From the IMG/VR virus record IMGVR_UViG_3300010412_000084, positions 1-22,686 of that record: a DNA stretch of 22,686 nucleotides; one strand, 5' to 3'. The DNA is from a virus. A program made the translations under genes and the position numbers. Below the pieces are notes generated by a model that ran no database searches, was not told where the DNA came from, and worked only from the letters and a program-made list of their open reading frames with translations. Below, one piece after another: positions 8,545-15,708 of the stretch; positions within the stretch are counted from its first letter, which is position 1, and each line of letters begins with the position of its first letter.

Positions 8545-9105
8545 TTAGATTACATTAGATATTTTTTTAATATTATCGGACATTTCTTTTTCAATCTTGC
8601 CCATTTTATCTGTATGCTCCTTCAAACTTTGTCTATACTGATTACTTAATGTTTGTATATTCTTAGTTCTATCTAACATTCTTTTATTTACATCTGCTAT
8701 TTTTTTATTAACAACATCTTTAACCGTTTGTTCTTTAGCATATCTTAATTCCTGCTGAAAATCATCCAATTTTATTTTATCATTTAGGTTATCTTTACCC
8801 ATTTGTGTAACATCAGCATTTAGTTTTGCAACGTGAGTGTATTCAACCAAAAATGGATTTCTATCTTTACCATTCATAACATCATTTTGCCCTAAAACTT
8901 TTTTTAACTCATCTTCAATTTTTTTAGGATCTTTAATTTCAGTATAAATTTTATCGATTAGTGGTTTTTTATTCTTATAGTCAGTTATATAAGTTTTCAT
9001 GGTTTGCATTTTTTCTTTTGCAACCTTAACGTCAGCAGAATCAGAGCTTAAAACATCAAACTCTGCTTCTTCTAAGAATAATTTATAACTTTTTATATAA
9101 TTCAT
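8545..9105 (-). CDS. Coiled-coil protein with capsid-targeting-like N-terminus
   Basis: The 186-residue protein is not recognised. It is lysine- and glutamate-rich and almost wholly helical, with long heptad-like stretches at about 25-75 and 100-180 (KEQTVKDVVNKKIADVN and onward). The N-terminus MNYIKSYKLFLEEAEF resembles the T4 capsid-targeting sequence (MKTYQEFIAEA): a basic/aromatic start, F-L-E-E and then Ala, which also fits the (L/I)-x-E cleavage rule of the T4 prohead protease. Its stop-start junction with the upstream 854-residue gene is TAATG, implying translational coupling and probably a shared function. It could be a core/scaffold, internal or tail protein; the evidence does not decide. 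No strong terminator follows it before the sheath promoter. Confidence 0.7.
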   Translation of the reverse strand: MNYIKSYKLFLEEAEFDVLSSDSADVKVAKEKMQTMKTYITDYKNKKPLIDKIYTEIKDPKKIEDELKKVLGQNDVMNGKDRNPFLVEYTHVAKLNADVTQMGKDNLNDKIKLDDFQQELRYAKEQTVKDVVNKKIADVNKRMLDRTKNIQTLSNQYRQSLKEHTDKMGKIEKEMSDNIKKISNVI

Positions 9106-11669
9106 TATACTTTCTTTATTTCAGGATTTTTTATATCTACTCTAGATTTAATACTAGGTATATTTTTACTTCTTAAAATATTATTCCATTTTGTTAAATC
9201 ATCACCTTCTAATCTATAAAGCTTACCTGGTTCTTTCTCATAGACTAATCTATATAACCCAGTTAGTTTTATTTTTTGATTTTTAAGAATAGACTCTTTT
9301 GCTATCTGAACATATCCTAAATCAAGAGTATTTCCTGCTAGAATATTTCTAATATCTTTAATACGAGTAAAGTACATATCACCTCTACTATTAGACAAAT
9401 TATCCATTTCTCCTTTATCAATACTTCTCTTAGGACCAATAGAGGTAAGCATATCACTAAATAAACTAATCCCAGGATTAAACATTAAATTAAATTCGTT
9501 ATCTCCAACATAGAAAGAATATTGACCTTTTCCAGTTTCTTTTCCATCTTTATCTAACTTATCAAAAGTAATGGTAAAAAAAGTATTAACATAGTTACCA
9601 TCAGTATTCTCACTTTTAATCATCTTAAGATTAATGGCGTTATTATTAATTTGCTCTTCTATCTGAGCATTATCTTGTAATCCAGTACTATCTATTCTAC
9701 CTTGTTGTTCTTTTGTAGTAGAACCATCACCAAAATATTCATCTAAAAATCTAGCAACAGAACCTCTACTATCAGATGATTTATATAATTTATCACCATC
9801 CATAACATCATTAATAAATTTACTAAATTGTCTACCTGCTTTTGGTCTAACTTTCCAGTCTTCTGGATTATAAGGATTTGGATCTGGAACGGACGGTAAT
9901 CTAAGACTAGCTTGATCTGTAAAGAAAACTTGATATTTTCTATTCTTTCTAATATTATTTACAGCTTCTTCCCACATATCAAATAGCTTATTATTTCTAT
10001 AAGGACCTTTTCTACCAGTATCATCAGCAGAACCTAAAGGTGTATATTCTGATAAAGTATTAGTATCAACATTCTCTGTTCTCTTAGTAATTGTTTTAAC
10101 TGTATAAAGCTTATAAGATTTTATGAATAGATTCATTATTTCTATAATAGGATCCATAGACATAATAACTTCAGATTCATCTTTGCTTTTTTCTTCATAT
10201 TCCTTTATAGCTTTCTCTAAATCTTCTTTACTTAAAGTAAATTTTCTAACCTCAATACAAGTTTCATTAAAGAAATCTAATATTTTTTTAGAATCACCTT
10301 CTAATGTAGTAACTTGTTCTAAAAATAAAGAATATGATAAAACACTCTCACTAATAGAACTTAATTTGAACGATTTTATTTGCTTAATAGTATCTACAAA
10401 TGATTTTAGATTAGCACCAAAGTCACCTAACCCACCATACATATTCTGACCATCAAACTGAATTGCTCTTTTAGAAAATCTTGCAATTTTCTCAGCAACA
10501 ATAGCAAGTTTATTTTTATCAGAAAGAATATCAATACTTTCTTTATATAAAGCATCCTTTTCTTGTATTGTAGCTTTCTTATCACCAACTAAATATCTAT
10601 TAATCTCAGTATATAAAGACTTTATAATATCTTTAGACTTTGTATTCTTTGAATTAGTTAAAATATCATTAATAAAATTATAATCAACTGATATTCCTTT
10701 TTCTTTAGCTGATATTAAAACATCTATATCTTTTTTAAGCTTTGAAAAAGCTTGTGTTAAATGATCTTCTGCTCCAGTAACATTATTTCTATCAATATTA
10801 GAACCCCCGACATTACCATATGAATTACTTCTAATAGGAGAGACAGCTTCTTTTGTTAATTCTTTTAACTTAGCAGCAGGAACAACAACTGGTTTAGAAT
10901 TAGGTTTATATGTTTTTGTAACCTTATCTCTATAAATAACAGTAACTTTCGGTTGTTCTGGTGTCCCAACATTTGTAGGATCTACCAACTTAACAACATT
11001 ATCATCAAGCATATATTCTTTATCCTTAATTAATTCTGGTATTAATTTTGATTGTGTCGTAACACCTAAATTAACTTTTTTATAATTAGACAAAATAAGA
11101 GCTAAAGCTTGTAGATTTTTAATCATAGTTCCGTACTGAGAAACATTACCACTTGGATTAACTTCATCAGTTTTAGATTCTTCACCATCCTTAAATTGAT
11201 CTAAAAATTCTCTAAACTTTTTTAATTCCTCTAATAAAATATCTTTTTTATCAAAGTCCGGTAAATTTTTTGTTTTTAATATTGCTTCATCAGTTAATTT
11301 TTTTAATACAGATACAGGTTCACCAGCTTCAACTGCTTTGATTAATTCAAAATAAAATGATGCAACTTGAGCTTGCATAGCAATTGTTTGTGTTTCAGAA
11401 CTAGTCTTAAATACGGTAGACTGTCCAACTAACTCCTCAAAAGCAGCATTTAGTCTCTCTATAAGATTTTTAATTCTTGGAACTTTAGCTGCTATCCTAG
11501 CTTTTCTAATCATGTGATTTATCAATCTACCCAATAGAGAATCATTCCATCCAACATCATTAGCAAAAGGACCAGCACCTGATTGTGCTTCATAAATAGA
11601 CTCAATTTTCTCTGTTTTTATATGTTGTCTTTGTGAAAGAAAGTCAGCTCTTTTATCTAAATATCTCAT
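9105..11669 (-). CDS. Large probable virion protein, 854 residues
   Basis: I choose the ATG at 11669 (MRYLDKRADFLSQRQH); an in-frame ATG at 11714 would overlap the promoter element. No known family is recognised. The first 35 residues are polar, with K-I-E-S-I-Y-E followed by A-Q-S-G-A-G-P-F; I-Y-E/A fits the T4-type prohead protease site. Then comes a helical segment rich in basic residues (LLGRLINHMIRKARIAAK, about 45-65) and long helical stretches to about 600. The C-terminal third is mixed alpha/beta, ending with a strand-rich RLVYEKEPGKLYRLEG. Size, position next to the sheath gene, and its late-type promoter suggest a structural or packaged protein. It is coupled to the coiled-coil gene downstream. 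Confidence 0.75.
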   Translation of the reverse strand: MRYLDKRADFLSQRQHIKTEKIESIYEAQSGAGPFANDVGWNDSLLGRLINHMIRKARIAAKVPRIKNLIERLNAAFEELVGQSTVFKTSSETQTIAMQAQVASFYFELIKAVEAGEPVSVLKKLTDEAILKTKNLPDFDKKDILLEELKKFREFLDQFKDGEESKTDEVNPSGNVSQYGTMIKNLQALALILSNYKKVNLGVTTQSKLIPELIKDKEYMLDDNVVKLVDPTNVGTPEQPKVTVIYRDKVTKTYKPNSKPVVVPAAKLKELTKEAVSPIRSNSYGNVGGSNIDRNNVTGAEDHLTQAFSKLKKDIDVLISAKEKGISVDYNFINDILTNSKNTKSKDIIKSLYTEINRYLVGDKKATIQEKDALYKESIDILSDKNKLAIVAEKIARFSKRAIQFDGQNMYGGLGDFGANLKSFVDTIKQIKSFKLSSISESVLSYSLFLEQVTTLEGDSKKILDFFNETCIEVRKFTLSKEDLEKAIKEYEEKSKDESEVIMSMDPIIEIMNLFIKSYKLYTVKTITKRTENVDTNTLSEYTPLGSADDTGRKGPYRNNKLFDMWEEAVNNIRKNRKYQVFFTDQASLRLPSVPDPNPYNPEDWKVRPKAGRQFSKFINDVMDGDKLYKSSDSRGSVARFLDEYFGDGSTTKEQQGRIDSTGLQDNAQIEEQINNNAINLKMIKSENTDGNYVNTFFTITFDKLDKDGKETGKGQYSFYVGDNEFNLMFNPGISLFSDMLTSIGPKRSIDKGEMDNLSNSRGDMYFTRIKDIRNILAGNTLDLGYVQIAKESILKNQKIKLTGLYRLVYEKEPGKLYRLEGDDLTKWNNILRSKNIPSIKSRVDIKNPEIKKV

Positions 11670-11680
11670 TATTAAAAAAA

Positions 11681-11700
11681 TTTTTAGTATATATATAAAA
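11681..11700 (-). promoter_or_regulatory. Putative phage late-type promoter (large virion protein)
   Basis: On the minus strand this reads TTTTATATATATACTAAAAA, ending 11 bases before the ATG at 11669. The predicted leader is about 13 bases. Confidence 0.55.
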
Positions 11701-11716
11701 ATAATGATTATCATTT

Positions 11717-11747
11717 TTGTACAATTAAGAAAAATATATTACCTTTA
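11717..11747 (+). promoter_or_regulatory. Possible host-type (Bacteroidota) promoter
   Basis: TTG at 11717-11719, a 20-base spacer and TACCTTTA at 11740-11747 approximate the Bacteroidota consensus TTG-N19-TAnnTTTG, with the last G missing. It would start a transcript close to the gene at 11762. No AATATATA element of the other class is present here. Confidence 0.4.
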
Positions 11748-11761
11748 CAAAAAATAGAATT

Positions 11762-12307
11762 ATGGCCTATAACGCAAAAGACATTATATGTATTAGCTTT
11801 AGTGTAAATGATTTACAACTATTTTCAATATCACTTGAATATGGTTTAGATTTTGGCATTCTCTATGGGATGAAAGATGTTACTGATTATTTATGGGTAG
11901 AGACTAAGACCGGACGAGTGTTATTTTACGGAAACAAAGACATTATACTTGTACAAGGTAATGGAGTAAAAGGTTATACCTCCAAAGAACTAAAAATGCT
12001 TAGAAAGATGGAACCAGTAAAACCGAAAAAGATTAAAAAAGATCTTTTAACTTGTGCTAAATACTTAAGATTTGTTAATGACTTTCCTACAATAAGATTG
12101 GAAAGCCTAGATAGATTTATAGAAAATAATATAGTAGTAGAAAATGACACTTTTTATATGAAAAATAATTTTCAAAATAAAATACAAAGTGAGATGCAAA
12201 CTTTGGATACTTTAGATTTAGATAGTATATTAGATAAAATAAATGAGAGTGGTATTAATTCACTAACAAAAGAAGAAAAAGAATTTTTAGATAAATTAGC
12301 AGAGTAA
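11762..12307 (+). CDS. Hypothetical protein with Bacteroidota-type C-terminal helical tail
   Basis: The 181-residue protein is of unknown function. The N-terminal 75 residues look like a small beta-rich domain (SISLEYGLDFGILYGM ... GRVLFYGNKDIILVQGNG). A basic linker follows (KPKKIKKD, about 94-102), then a helical part. The last 27 residues, with ILDKInesGInSLTkEEK and FLD, closely match the tail of the 201-residue protein encoded at 21479-22084. They also match a short C-terminal segment I recall on Bacteroidota membrane and cytoplasmic proteins (a DUF6576-like tail). Outside the tail the two proteins look unrelated. The gene ends in a terminator fused to the promoter of the next gene. Confidence 0.7.
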   Translation: MAYNAKDIICISFSVNDLQLFSISLEYGLDFGILYGMKDVTDYLWVETKTGRVLFYGNKDIILVQGNGVKGYTSKELKMLRKMEPVKPKKIKKDLLTCAKYLRFVNDFPTIRLESLDRFIENNIVVENDTFYMKNNFQNKIQSEMQTLDTLDLDSILDKINESGINSLTKEEKEFLDKLAE

Positions 12308-12324
12308 TTAGCTCTGCTTTTTTT
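12298..12324 (+). terminator. Terminator fused to downstream promoter element
   Basis: AGCAGAG / CTCTGCT (7 bp) encloses TAATTA and is followed by seven T. The stem contains the end of the coding region, and the T-run is the first part of the promoter-like element that abuts the next ATG. Confidence 0.75.
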
Positions 12325-12335
12325 ATATATACTAT
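12318..12335 (+). promoter_or_regulatory. Promoter-like element abutting ATG (possible leaderless start)
   Basis: TTTTTTTATATATACTAT runs directly into the ATG at 12336. If TATATATA (12324-12331) acts like the T4 late box, transcription would begin within a base or two of the ATG. The same 18 bases plus ATG recur at 14088-14108. Confidence 0.5.
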
Positions 12336-12836
12336 ATGAAAATTATAAAAGCATTCGAGAAATTCTCCGGTAAAATTAAAGAAGATCAAGATCTTGATAC
12401 TCAAGATGTTTTAGATCTAGCCAATTTACTTTTAGAGCTAAAACCTCAATTATCAGATGATTTTCCAGATTTAGAAATGTCTAAACTTATCAAAAATAAT
12501 GTTAGATACAAATCAGATGATGATGTCTATAACATAAATGTTATTTTTAACGAAAGTGATGTTCATAAAGATGAAGAGGATATCAATAAAGGTAAATATA
12601 AAACTATTTATAAAGTTAAAATAACAAGACAAGATAGAGAATCAATAAAAATATCAGAAGTAAAAGACTTTATAAGCTTAATTATACAGTTAATCGAGAA
12701 AACTTATGATGATGTTGAGCATCTAATTAAATTTACAGAAGATAAAGAAATAACTAAAATAAAATTAGAAGATTTTGAAAAGCTAAAAGATAGTAAAAAA
12801 GTTGATAGCATCTACTTTATAATAAAAATTATGTAA
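12336..12836 (+). CDS. Hypothetical protein with capsid-targeting-like N-terminus
   Basis: The 166-residue acidic and lysine-rich protein is not recognised. The first residues, MKIIKAFEKFSGKIKE, are among the clearest examples here of the K-x-F-x-x-F pattern, with an I-K-E site at residues 14-16 that fits a T4-type prohead protease. After a helical segment (LDTQDVLDLANLLLELK), the rest alternates strands and helices: YNINVIFNESD, then TIYKVKITR, then a helix around DFISLIIQLIEKTYDD. The gene stands alone between a promoter-like element touching its ATG and its own terminator, so it should be expressed as a single unit. Packaging into the head is an inference from the N-terminus only. Confidence 0.7.
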   Translation: MKIIKAFEKFSGKIKEDQDLDTQDVLDLANLLLELKPQLSDDFPDLEMSKLIKNNVRYKSDDDVYNINVIFNESDVHKDEEDINKGKYKTIYKVKITRQDRESIKISEVKDFISLIIQLIEKTYDDVEHLIKFTEDKEITKIKLEDFEKLKDSKKVDSIYFIIKIM

Positions 12837-12862
12837 AAAACCGAGCATTAAACTCGGTTTTT
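12836..12862 (+). terminator. Terminator
   Basis: A perfect 10-bp stem (AAAAACCGAG / CTCGGTTTTT) with a 7-base loop begins at the last base of the stop codon and is followed by more T. The 95 bases from here to the next promoter element hold no further feature that I can see. Confidence 0.85.
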
Positions 12863-12955
12863 ATTTTTTTTTGAAAAAATTTAACATAAAAAATCCGTTT
12901 TTTTACTTAATTTTTTAAGATACTTAAAATTATTATACAAAGCGATAGTTTTCAA

Positions 12956-12975
12956 TTTTAATATATACTAAAAAA
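12956..12975 (+). promoter_or_regulatory. Putative phage late-type promoter
   Basis: TTTTAATATATACTAAAAAA is close to the consensus of this window. The predicted start near 12973 gives a leader of about 15 bases before the ATG at 12988. It probably drives the run of genes to 14056. Confidence 0.6.
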
Positions 12976-12987
12976 CAATTTAACAAC

Positions 12988-13245
12988 ATGAAAAGTTCAA
13001 ATAAAGTAAAAAGTTTCGGAGAATTCAATGAAAACTTGAATATATCTGATGTTAGTGAGAGTAAATTAATCAATTTTATAAATAAATTAGGAGACTTTTT
13101 TAGTATAATGTGTCCTAAATGTGATGAGAATGGTATAAGAACAAGAATGGATAAAAACTATTATATGTTGGGTGTACCAGATAGTATGTATTGGACTTGT
13201 AAAAAGTGTGGACATAAAGAAGATATGCCTGACTCAATTGATTAA
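12988..13245 (+). CDS. Small zinc-ribbon protein with capsid-targeting-like N-terminus
   Basis: The 85-residue protein has two clear parts. The N-terminal 35 residues start MKSSNKVKSFGEFNEN, with the K-x-F-x-x-F-x-E pattern, followed by a helix. The C-terminal part is a zinc ribbon: C42-P-K-C45 and C71-K-K-C74-G-H, 25 residues apart, with a beta-hairpin between (RTRMDKNYYML ... MYWTCKKCG). Such ribbons bind nucleic acid or protein; the target here is unknown. It is the first gene of a plus-strand group driven by the promoter element 13 bases upstream. A ribbon coupled to a possible head-targeting peptide would fit a small DNA- or RNA-binding protein delivered with the genome, but this is speculation. 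Confidence 0.75.
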   Translation: MKSSNKVKSFGEFNENLNISDVSESKLINFINKLGDFFSIMCPKCDENGIRTRMDKNYYMLGVPDSMYWTCKKCGHKEDMPDSID

Positions 13246-13289
13246 TTTATTATCACTAACTAAAAAATAACTGTAAAATAAATTACAAA

Positions 13290-13580
13290 ATGGGAATAAA
13301 AGAATTAAAGTATAACAATAAGTCTTTAACTACTAAATCTGAAATCTTAAAAGTTTTGAAAGATAATAAACTATTCTGGTTAATCGACTCAGAAATAGAG
13401 TCAGCTATTATAGAAATCAAACATAACACATTAATTTGGCACGAAGGAATATTTAAGTATGGTAATTGGCATTACGGCATATTTAAGAACGGTGGGTTCT
13501 ATGGGAACTGGGAAAATGGTATTTGGGAAAATGGAACCTTCAAGGGGAAATGGAAGAGCGGTTTGAATAAGCCAATCTAA
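13290..13580 (+). CDS. WxxG/FxxG-repeat protein (MORN-like)
   Basis: The 96-residue protein has a polar, helical N-terminal half. From about residue 48 it has a run of short repeats of the form aromatic-x-x-G: IWHEGIFKYGNW, HYGIFKNGGF, YGNWENGIWENGTF, KGKWKSG. This spacing of W/F and G every four to six residues makes a flat beta structure like MORN or related bacterial repeats, and similar repeats occur in proteins of large phages. The function is unknown; the repeats suggest a binding surface. It lies 44 bases after the zinc-ribbon gene and 20 bases before the next gene, so the three probably share a transcript. There is no signal peptide or membrane segment. Confidence 0.7.
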   Translation: MGIKELKYNNKSLTTKSEILKVLKDNKLFWLIDSEIESAIIEIKHNTLIWHEGIFKYGNWHYGIFKNGGFYGNWENGIWENGTFKGKWKSGLNKPI

Positions 13581-13600
13581 ATAAAAATAATCAAAGAACA

Positions 13601-14056
13601 ATGAGAAAGAAAAAAACTTTACTAGAAAGAATCGGAACTAAAGTAATTTATAATGATAATAAAATAAAAATTAGTAGGGAGGGAAACGAATGGTTCTTTG
13701 AAATTGGTAAGGAATTAACAACAGATTTAGCAGAAGCGGTTTCTATTTTAATAAGAAAATATGATAAAACAAACCCAATTTGGAATATAGAGTTAAGAGA
13801 AATTGATATTGATAGTATAACACCAGAAAAAAGCTTATACTGGCTAACAGGTGGTGATGCTGAATGGAAGTCTTTAGAACATTATAATACACCTTGGTGT
13901 GACTGTTACTTAGATTTTCAAGAAGAATTTGGCTTCTTGATAGTAAATATTATAAAAAGAGCTAAAAACTTAGATGATATAAGAAAATACTTTTTAGAAT
14001 ATCTAAATTTACCAACACTATATGAGTTTGCACTTAGTAAAAATTTAGTAAGATAA
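13601..14056 (+). CDS. Hypothetical protein
   Basis: The 151-residue protein is not recognised. It starts with a basic segment (MRKKKTLLERIG), followed by a beta-hairpin (KVIYNDNKIKISREGNEWFFEIG), a helix at about 42-56 (LAEAVSILIRKYD), a Trp-rich middle (SLYWLTGGDAEWKSL, then PWCDCYLDF) and C-terminal helices. The single C-x-C is too little for a zinc site. It is the third gene of the group starting at 12988 and ends just before a terminator that is fused to the promoter-like element of the next gene. Lack of signal or membrane segments suggests a cytoplasmic or packaged protein. Confidence 0.65.
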   Translation: MRKKKTLLERIGTKVIYNDNKIKISREGNEWFFEIGKELTTDLAEAVSILIRKYDKTNPIWNIELREIDIDSITPEKSLYWLTGGDAEWKSLEHYNTPWCDCYLDFQEEFGFLIVNIIKRAKNLDDIRKYFLEYLNLPTLYEFALSKNLVR

Positions 14057-14060
14057 AAAT

Positions 14061-14091
14061 AAAATAAAACCACACTAAGTGGTTTTATTTT
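14061..14091 (+). terminator. Terminator fused to downstream promoter element
   Basis: A perfect 13-bp stem (AAAATAAAACCAC / GTGGTTTTATTTT) with a 5-base loop begins 4 bases after the stop codon. Its T-run continues into the element that touches the next ATG, as at 12298-12335. Confidence 0.85.
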
Positions 14092-14105
14092 TTTATATAT
14101 ACTAT
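14088..14105 (+). promoter_or_regulatory. Promoter-like element abutting ATG (possible leaderless start)
   Basis: TTTTTTTATATATACTAT followed at once by the ATG at 14106, identical to 12318-12335. It predicts a transcript with essentially no leader. Confidence 0.5.
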
Positions 14106-14321
14106 ATGGAAGAATTAAAATCAGTTTGTACTAATGTATGGTGTAAAGCAACATTTGTATATAGAGAAGAAAATATGATTGATGGACTACCACCGAAAAT
14201 GTGTCCTAAATGCTTTAAGGATGCTCCACAAGTTACTTGGACAGATAAAAAATATGAAAATGAAGAATCATATGAAGGTTCTCCAGTAATGTTCTCATAT
14301 AAAATAAAAAAATGGTATTAA
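14106..14321 (+). CDS. Small zinc-finger-like protein
   Basis: The 71-residue protein starts at 14106 (MEELKSVCTNVWCK); an upstream in-frame ATG at 14079 lies inside the terminator and is unlikely. It has C8-x4-C13 and, 20 residues on, C33-P-K-C36, a pattern fitting one zinc ion in a small treble-clef or ribbon fold. The C-terminal half is polar with an aromatic end (FSYKIKKWY). It is too short for an enzyme, so a nucleic-acid- or protein-binding role is likely, with target unknown. The stop codon is one base from the next ATG (14323), implying coupling to the 286-residue protein. Confidence 0.7.
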   Translation: MEELKSVCTNVWCKATFVYREENMIDGLPPKMCPKCFKDAPQVTWTDKKYENEESYEGSPVMFSYKIKKWY

Positions 14322-14322
14322 A

Positions 14323-15183
14323 ATGAATGCTCACTTTTTTGACTTAAATACTTTAATTACAATAAATAGTAAAGTTTGGATTGTAGAAAATACTAATCCA
14401 AATACTCCATTATTAAGAATCTCAAAACATGAGTTTAATTTAATTAAGAAAGGTGTTTATAAAAACTTTAATATTAAGATTAAATTATCAGGTAACGATT
14501 ACTGGATTAGTGAAGAAATTTATAATAATCTAAAGGTATCTTGTAAAAATAAAAAAGCTAATATTGCGGATTTAGCATTTTCTATGCAAGAGTTTATGAA
14601 TCCAGAAATAATAGAAAAAGGTGACTATCAAATTCATATTGAAAATATTAGACACTTAAAAAATACACAAGATGATATTTTTATTATTTGTTCAAAGAAT
14701 AGTAAAAAAGCTTATGAACCAATAATTGAAAAACTTGAAGATAAGATAAAAGAACTTGGCCTTTCTATAAAGAAATATTTCTTTATTTCCGAAACATTCT
14801 ATAATAAAGATAAAGCAGAGATTGTAAATGCTAAAGCAAAATTACTTCTTCAGTTTTTAATTGGTCTAAAGATAGAAGATAATAAGTTTATTAATGAAGA
14901 AGTAAAAAGATATGACGGAGTTACTTTATATGAAGATGATGCTAATACAGTTAAAATGCTAATGAATGCAAACGATACTCTTCACTTCTTAGTAAATAAT
15001 ACAGAAGAAGCACTTAAAGAACAAATAAGAACCACAATAAAAGATAAAGAGTGTGAAATTATTATAAAACAAGTAACATTCAATAAAGCAAACATATTCA
15101 TTGATTCTAAAGTTGAACTTCAATGGAGAAACATTGTTAGAAAATTTGAAAGCTTCCAATATGATTTATTTAAGAAAGTTTAA
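14323..15183 (+). CDS. Hypothetical protein, possible HAD-like C-terminal part
   Basis: The 286-residue protein has a beta-rich N-terminal 75 residues (KVWIVENTNPNTPLLRI, then a second strand pair) and a helical middle. From about 110 it alternates: a strand with IFIICSKNSKKAYEPI, then helices and KKYFFISETFYNKDKAEI, then RYDGVTLYEDDANTVKM. The strand ending in an acidic pair followed by a helix (YEDDANTV) resembles the last motif of HAD-superfamily phosphatases, and the Ser in CSK could be motif II. However, no D-x-D-x-T motif I is visible, so it is at best a degenerate or partial HAD fold. The next gene starts inside its 3' end (23-base overlap). Function unknown. Confidence 0.65.
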   Translation: MNAHFFDLNTLITINSKVWIVENTNPNTPLLRISKHEFNLIKKGVYKNFNIKIKLSGNDYWISEEIYNNLKVSCKNKKANIADLAFSMQEFMNPEIIEKGDYQIHIENIRHLKNTQDDIFIICSKNSKKAYEPIIEKLEDKIKELGLSIKKYFFISETFYNKDKAEIVNAKAKLLLQFLIGLKIEDNKFINEEVKRYDGVTLYEDDANTVKMLMNANDTLHFLVNNTEEALKEQIRTTIKDKECEIIIKQVTFNKANIFIDSKVELQWRNIVRKFESFQYDLFKKV

Positions 15184-15619
15184 CGAAAATACAGAAACTG
15201 AAAAAGATCTTCAATCATTATTTAGTGATTTACTCGCTAGCTTAATAGACGAAGATTTTAACATAGATGTTAATAGCTGGGGAACATCAGAAGCTAAGAT
15301 AAAGGCTAAATCAATAAATAACATTACTAGCAATATCTATAAGTTAAAAATAACTAAAGGTAATAAAAGTATATTCTCAGGCAGAACCGAAGTATTTGAC
15401 TGGTTTGATATAAGAGATAATTTTATACCATTTATGTCATTTATGAATAATGAATATACTATACTTGATATTTTTTGTGAAACTCCTTCCAATACAGTAG
15501 GATATCAATCCAGAACAAACAGAATAAATATAGATATGGATTCTGAAAATATAATAAGTGACAATTTGATAAACTATAAATTAATTGACATAAATATTAT
15601 TTTTCAAGTTTCTCTATAA
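15161..15619 (+). CDS. Hypothetical protein with capsid-targeting-like N-terminus
   Basis: I choose the ATG at 15161 (MIYLRKFNENTETEKD), giving 152 residues. The in-frame ATG at 15101 would lengthen the overlap with the upstream gene and lose the shared N-terminal pattern. The start has R-K-F-N-E, the shorter form of the pattern in this window. It is followed by a helix (LQSLFSDLLASLIDEDF) and alternating strands (KIKAKSIN, IYKLKIT, INIDMDSE). The plan, targeting-like start, then helix, then several strands, recalls the genes at 1835 and 12336, so these may be distant relatives. The stop overlaps the tail of the convergent 36-codon gene. No terminator hairpin is visible here. Confidence 0.65.
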   Translation: MIYLRKFNENTETEKDLQSLFSDLLASLIDEDFNIDVNSWGTSEAKIKAKSINNITSNIYKLKITKGNKSIFSGRTEVFDWFDIRDNFIPFMSFMNNEYTILDIFCETPSNTVGYQSRTNRINIDMDSENIISDNLINYKLIDINIIFQVSL

Positions 15620-15707
15620 TTCTTTTAATCTTTTTAATTCTAAGTATTTTCTTGAACTCAGGACTCCAATTAAATCCTTGTGGATTGGGATAATGTGGTA
15701 ATGGCAT
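15597..15707 (-). CDS. Small basic protein, 36 residues
   Basis: This short frame begins with ATG at 15707, one base past the stop of the upstream minus-strand gene (15709), and ends with TAA at 15597. The product starts MPLPHYPNPQGFNWSPEF and ends in a basic helix (IKKIKRIIEKLEK). Its first 16 bases (ATGCCATTACCACATT) are identical to the start of the tail tube gene, so both proteins begin M-P-L-P-H. Tight coupling to the probable small terminase gene and a protein-like composition support it being real. Its role is unknown; the basic helix could bind nucleic acid or a partner in packaging. It overlaps the convergent plus-strand gene by 23 bases. Confidence 0.6.
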   Translation of the reverse strand: MPLPHYPNPQGFNWSPEFKKILRIKKIKRIIEKLEK

Positions 15708-15708
15708 A

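Noticed and set aside
10123-10449. Plus-strand open frame of 108 codons inside the large virion gene
   Set aside because: Antisense shadow in an A+T-rich gene; hydrophobic Ser/Ile/Leu-rich composition and no upstream signal.
12863-12955. Gene-free stretch checked for a small RNA or short gene
   Set aside because: Only A/T-rich sequence between a terminator and a promoter element; no stable stem or start codon with a credible frame.
14323-15183. Assignment of the 286-residue protein as an active HAD phosphatase
   Set aside because: The YEDDANTV motif is suggestive, but no D-x-D-x-T motif I is present, so I leave it as hypothetical.
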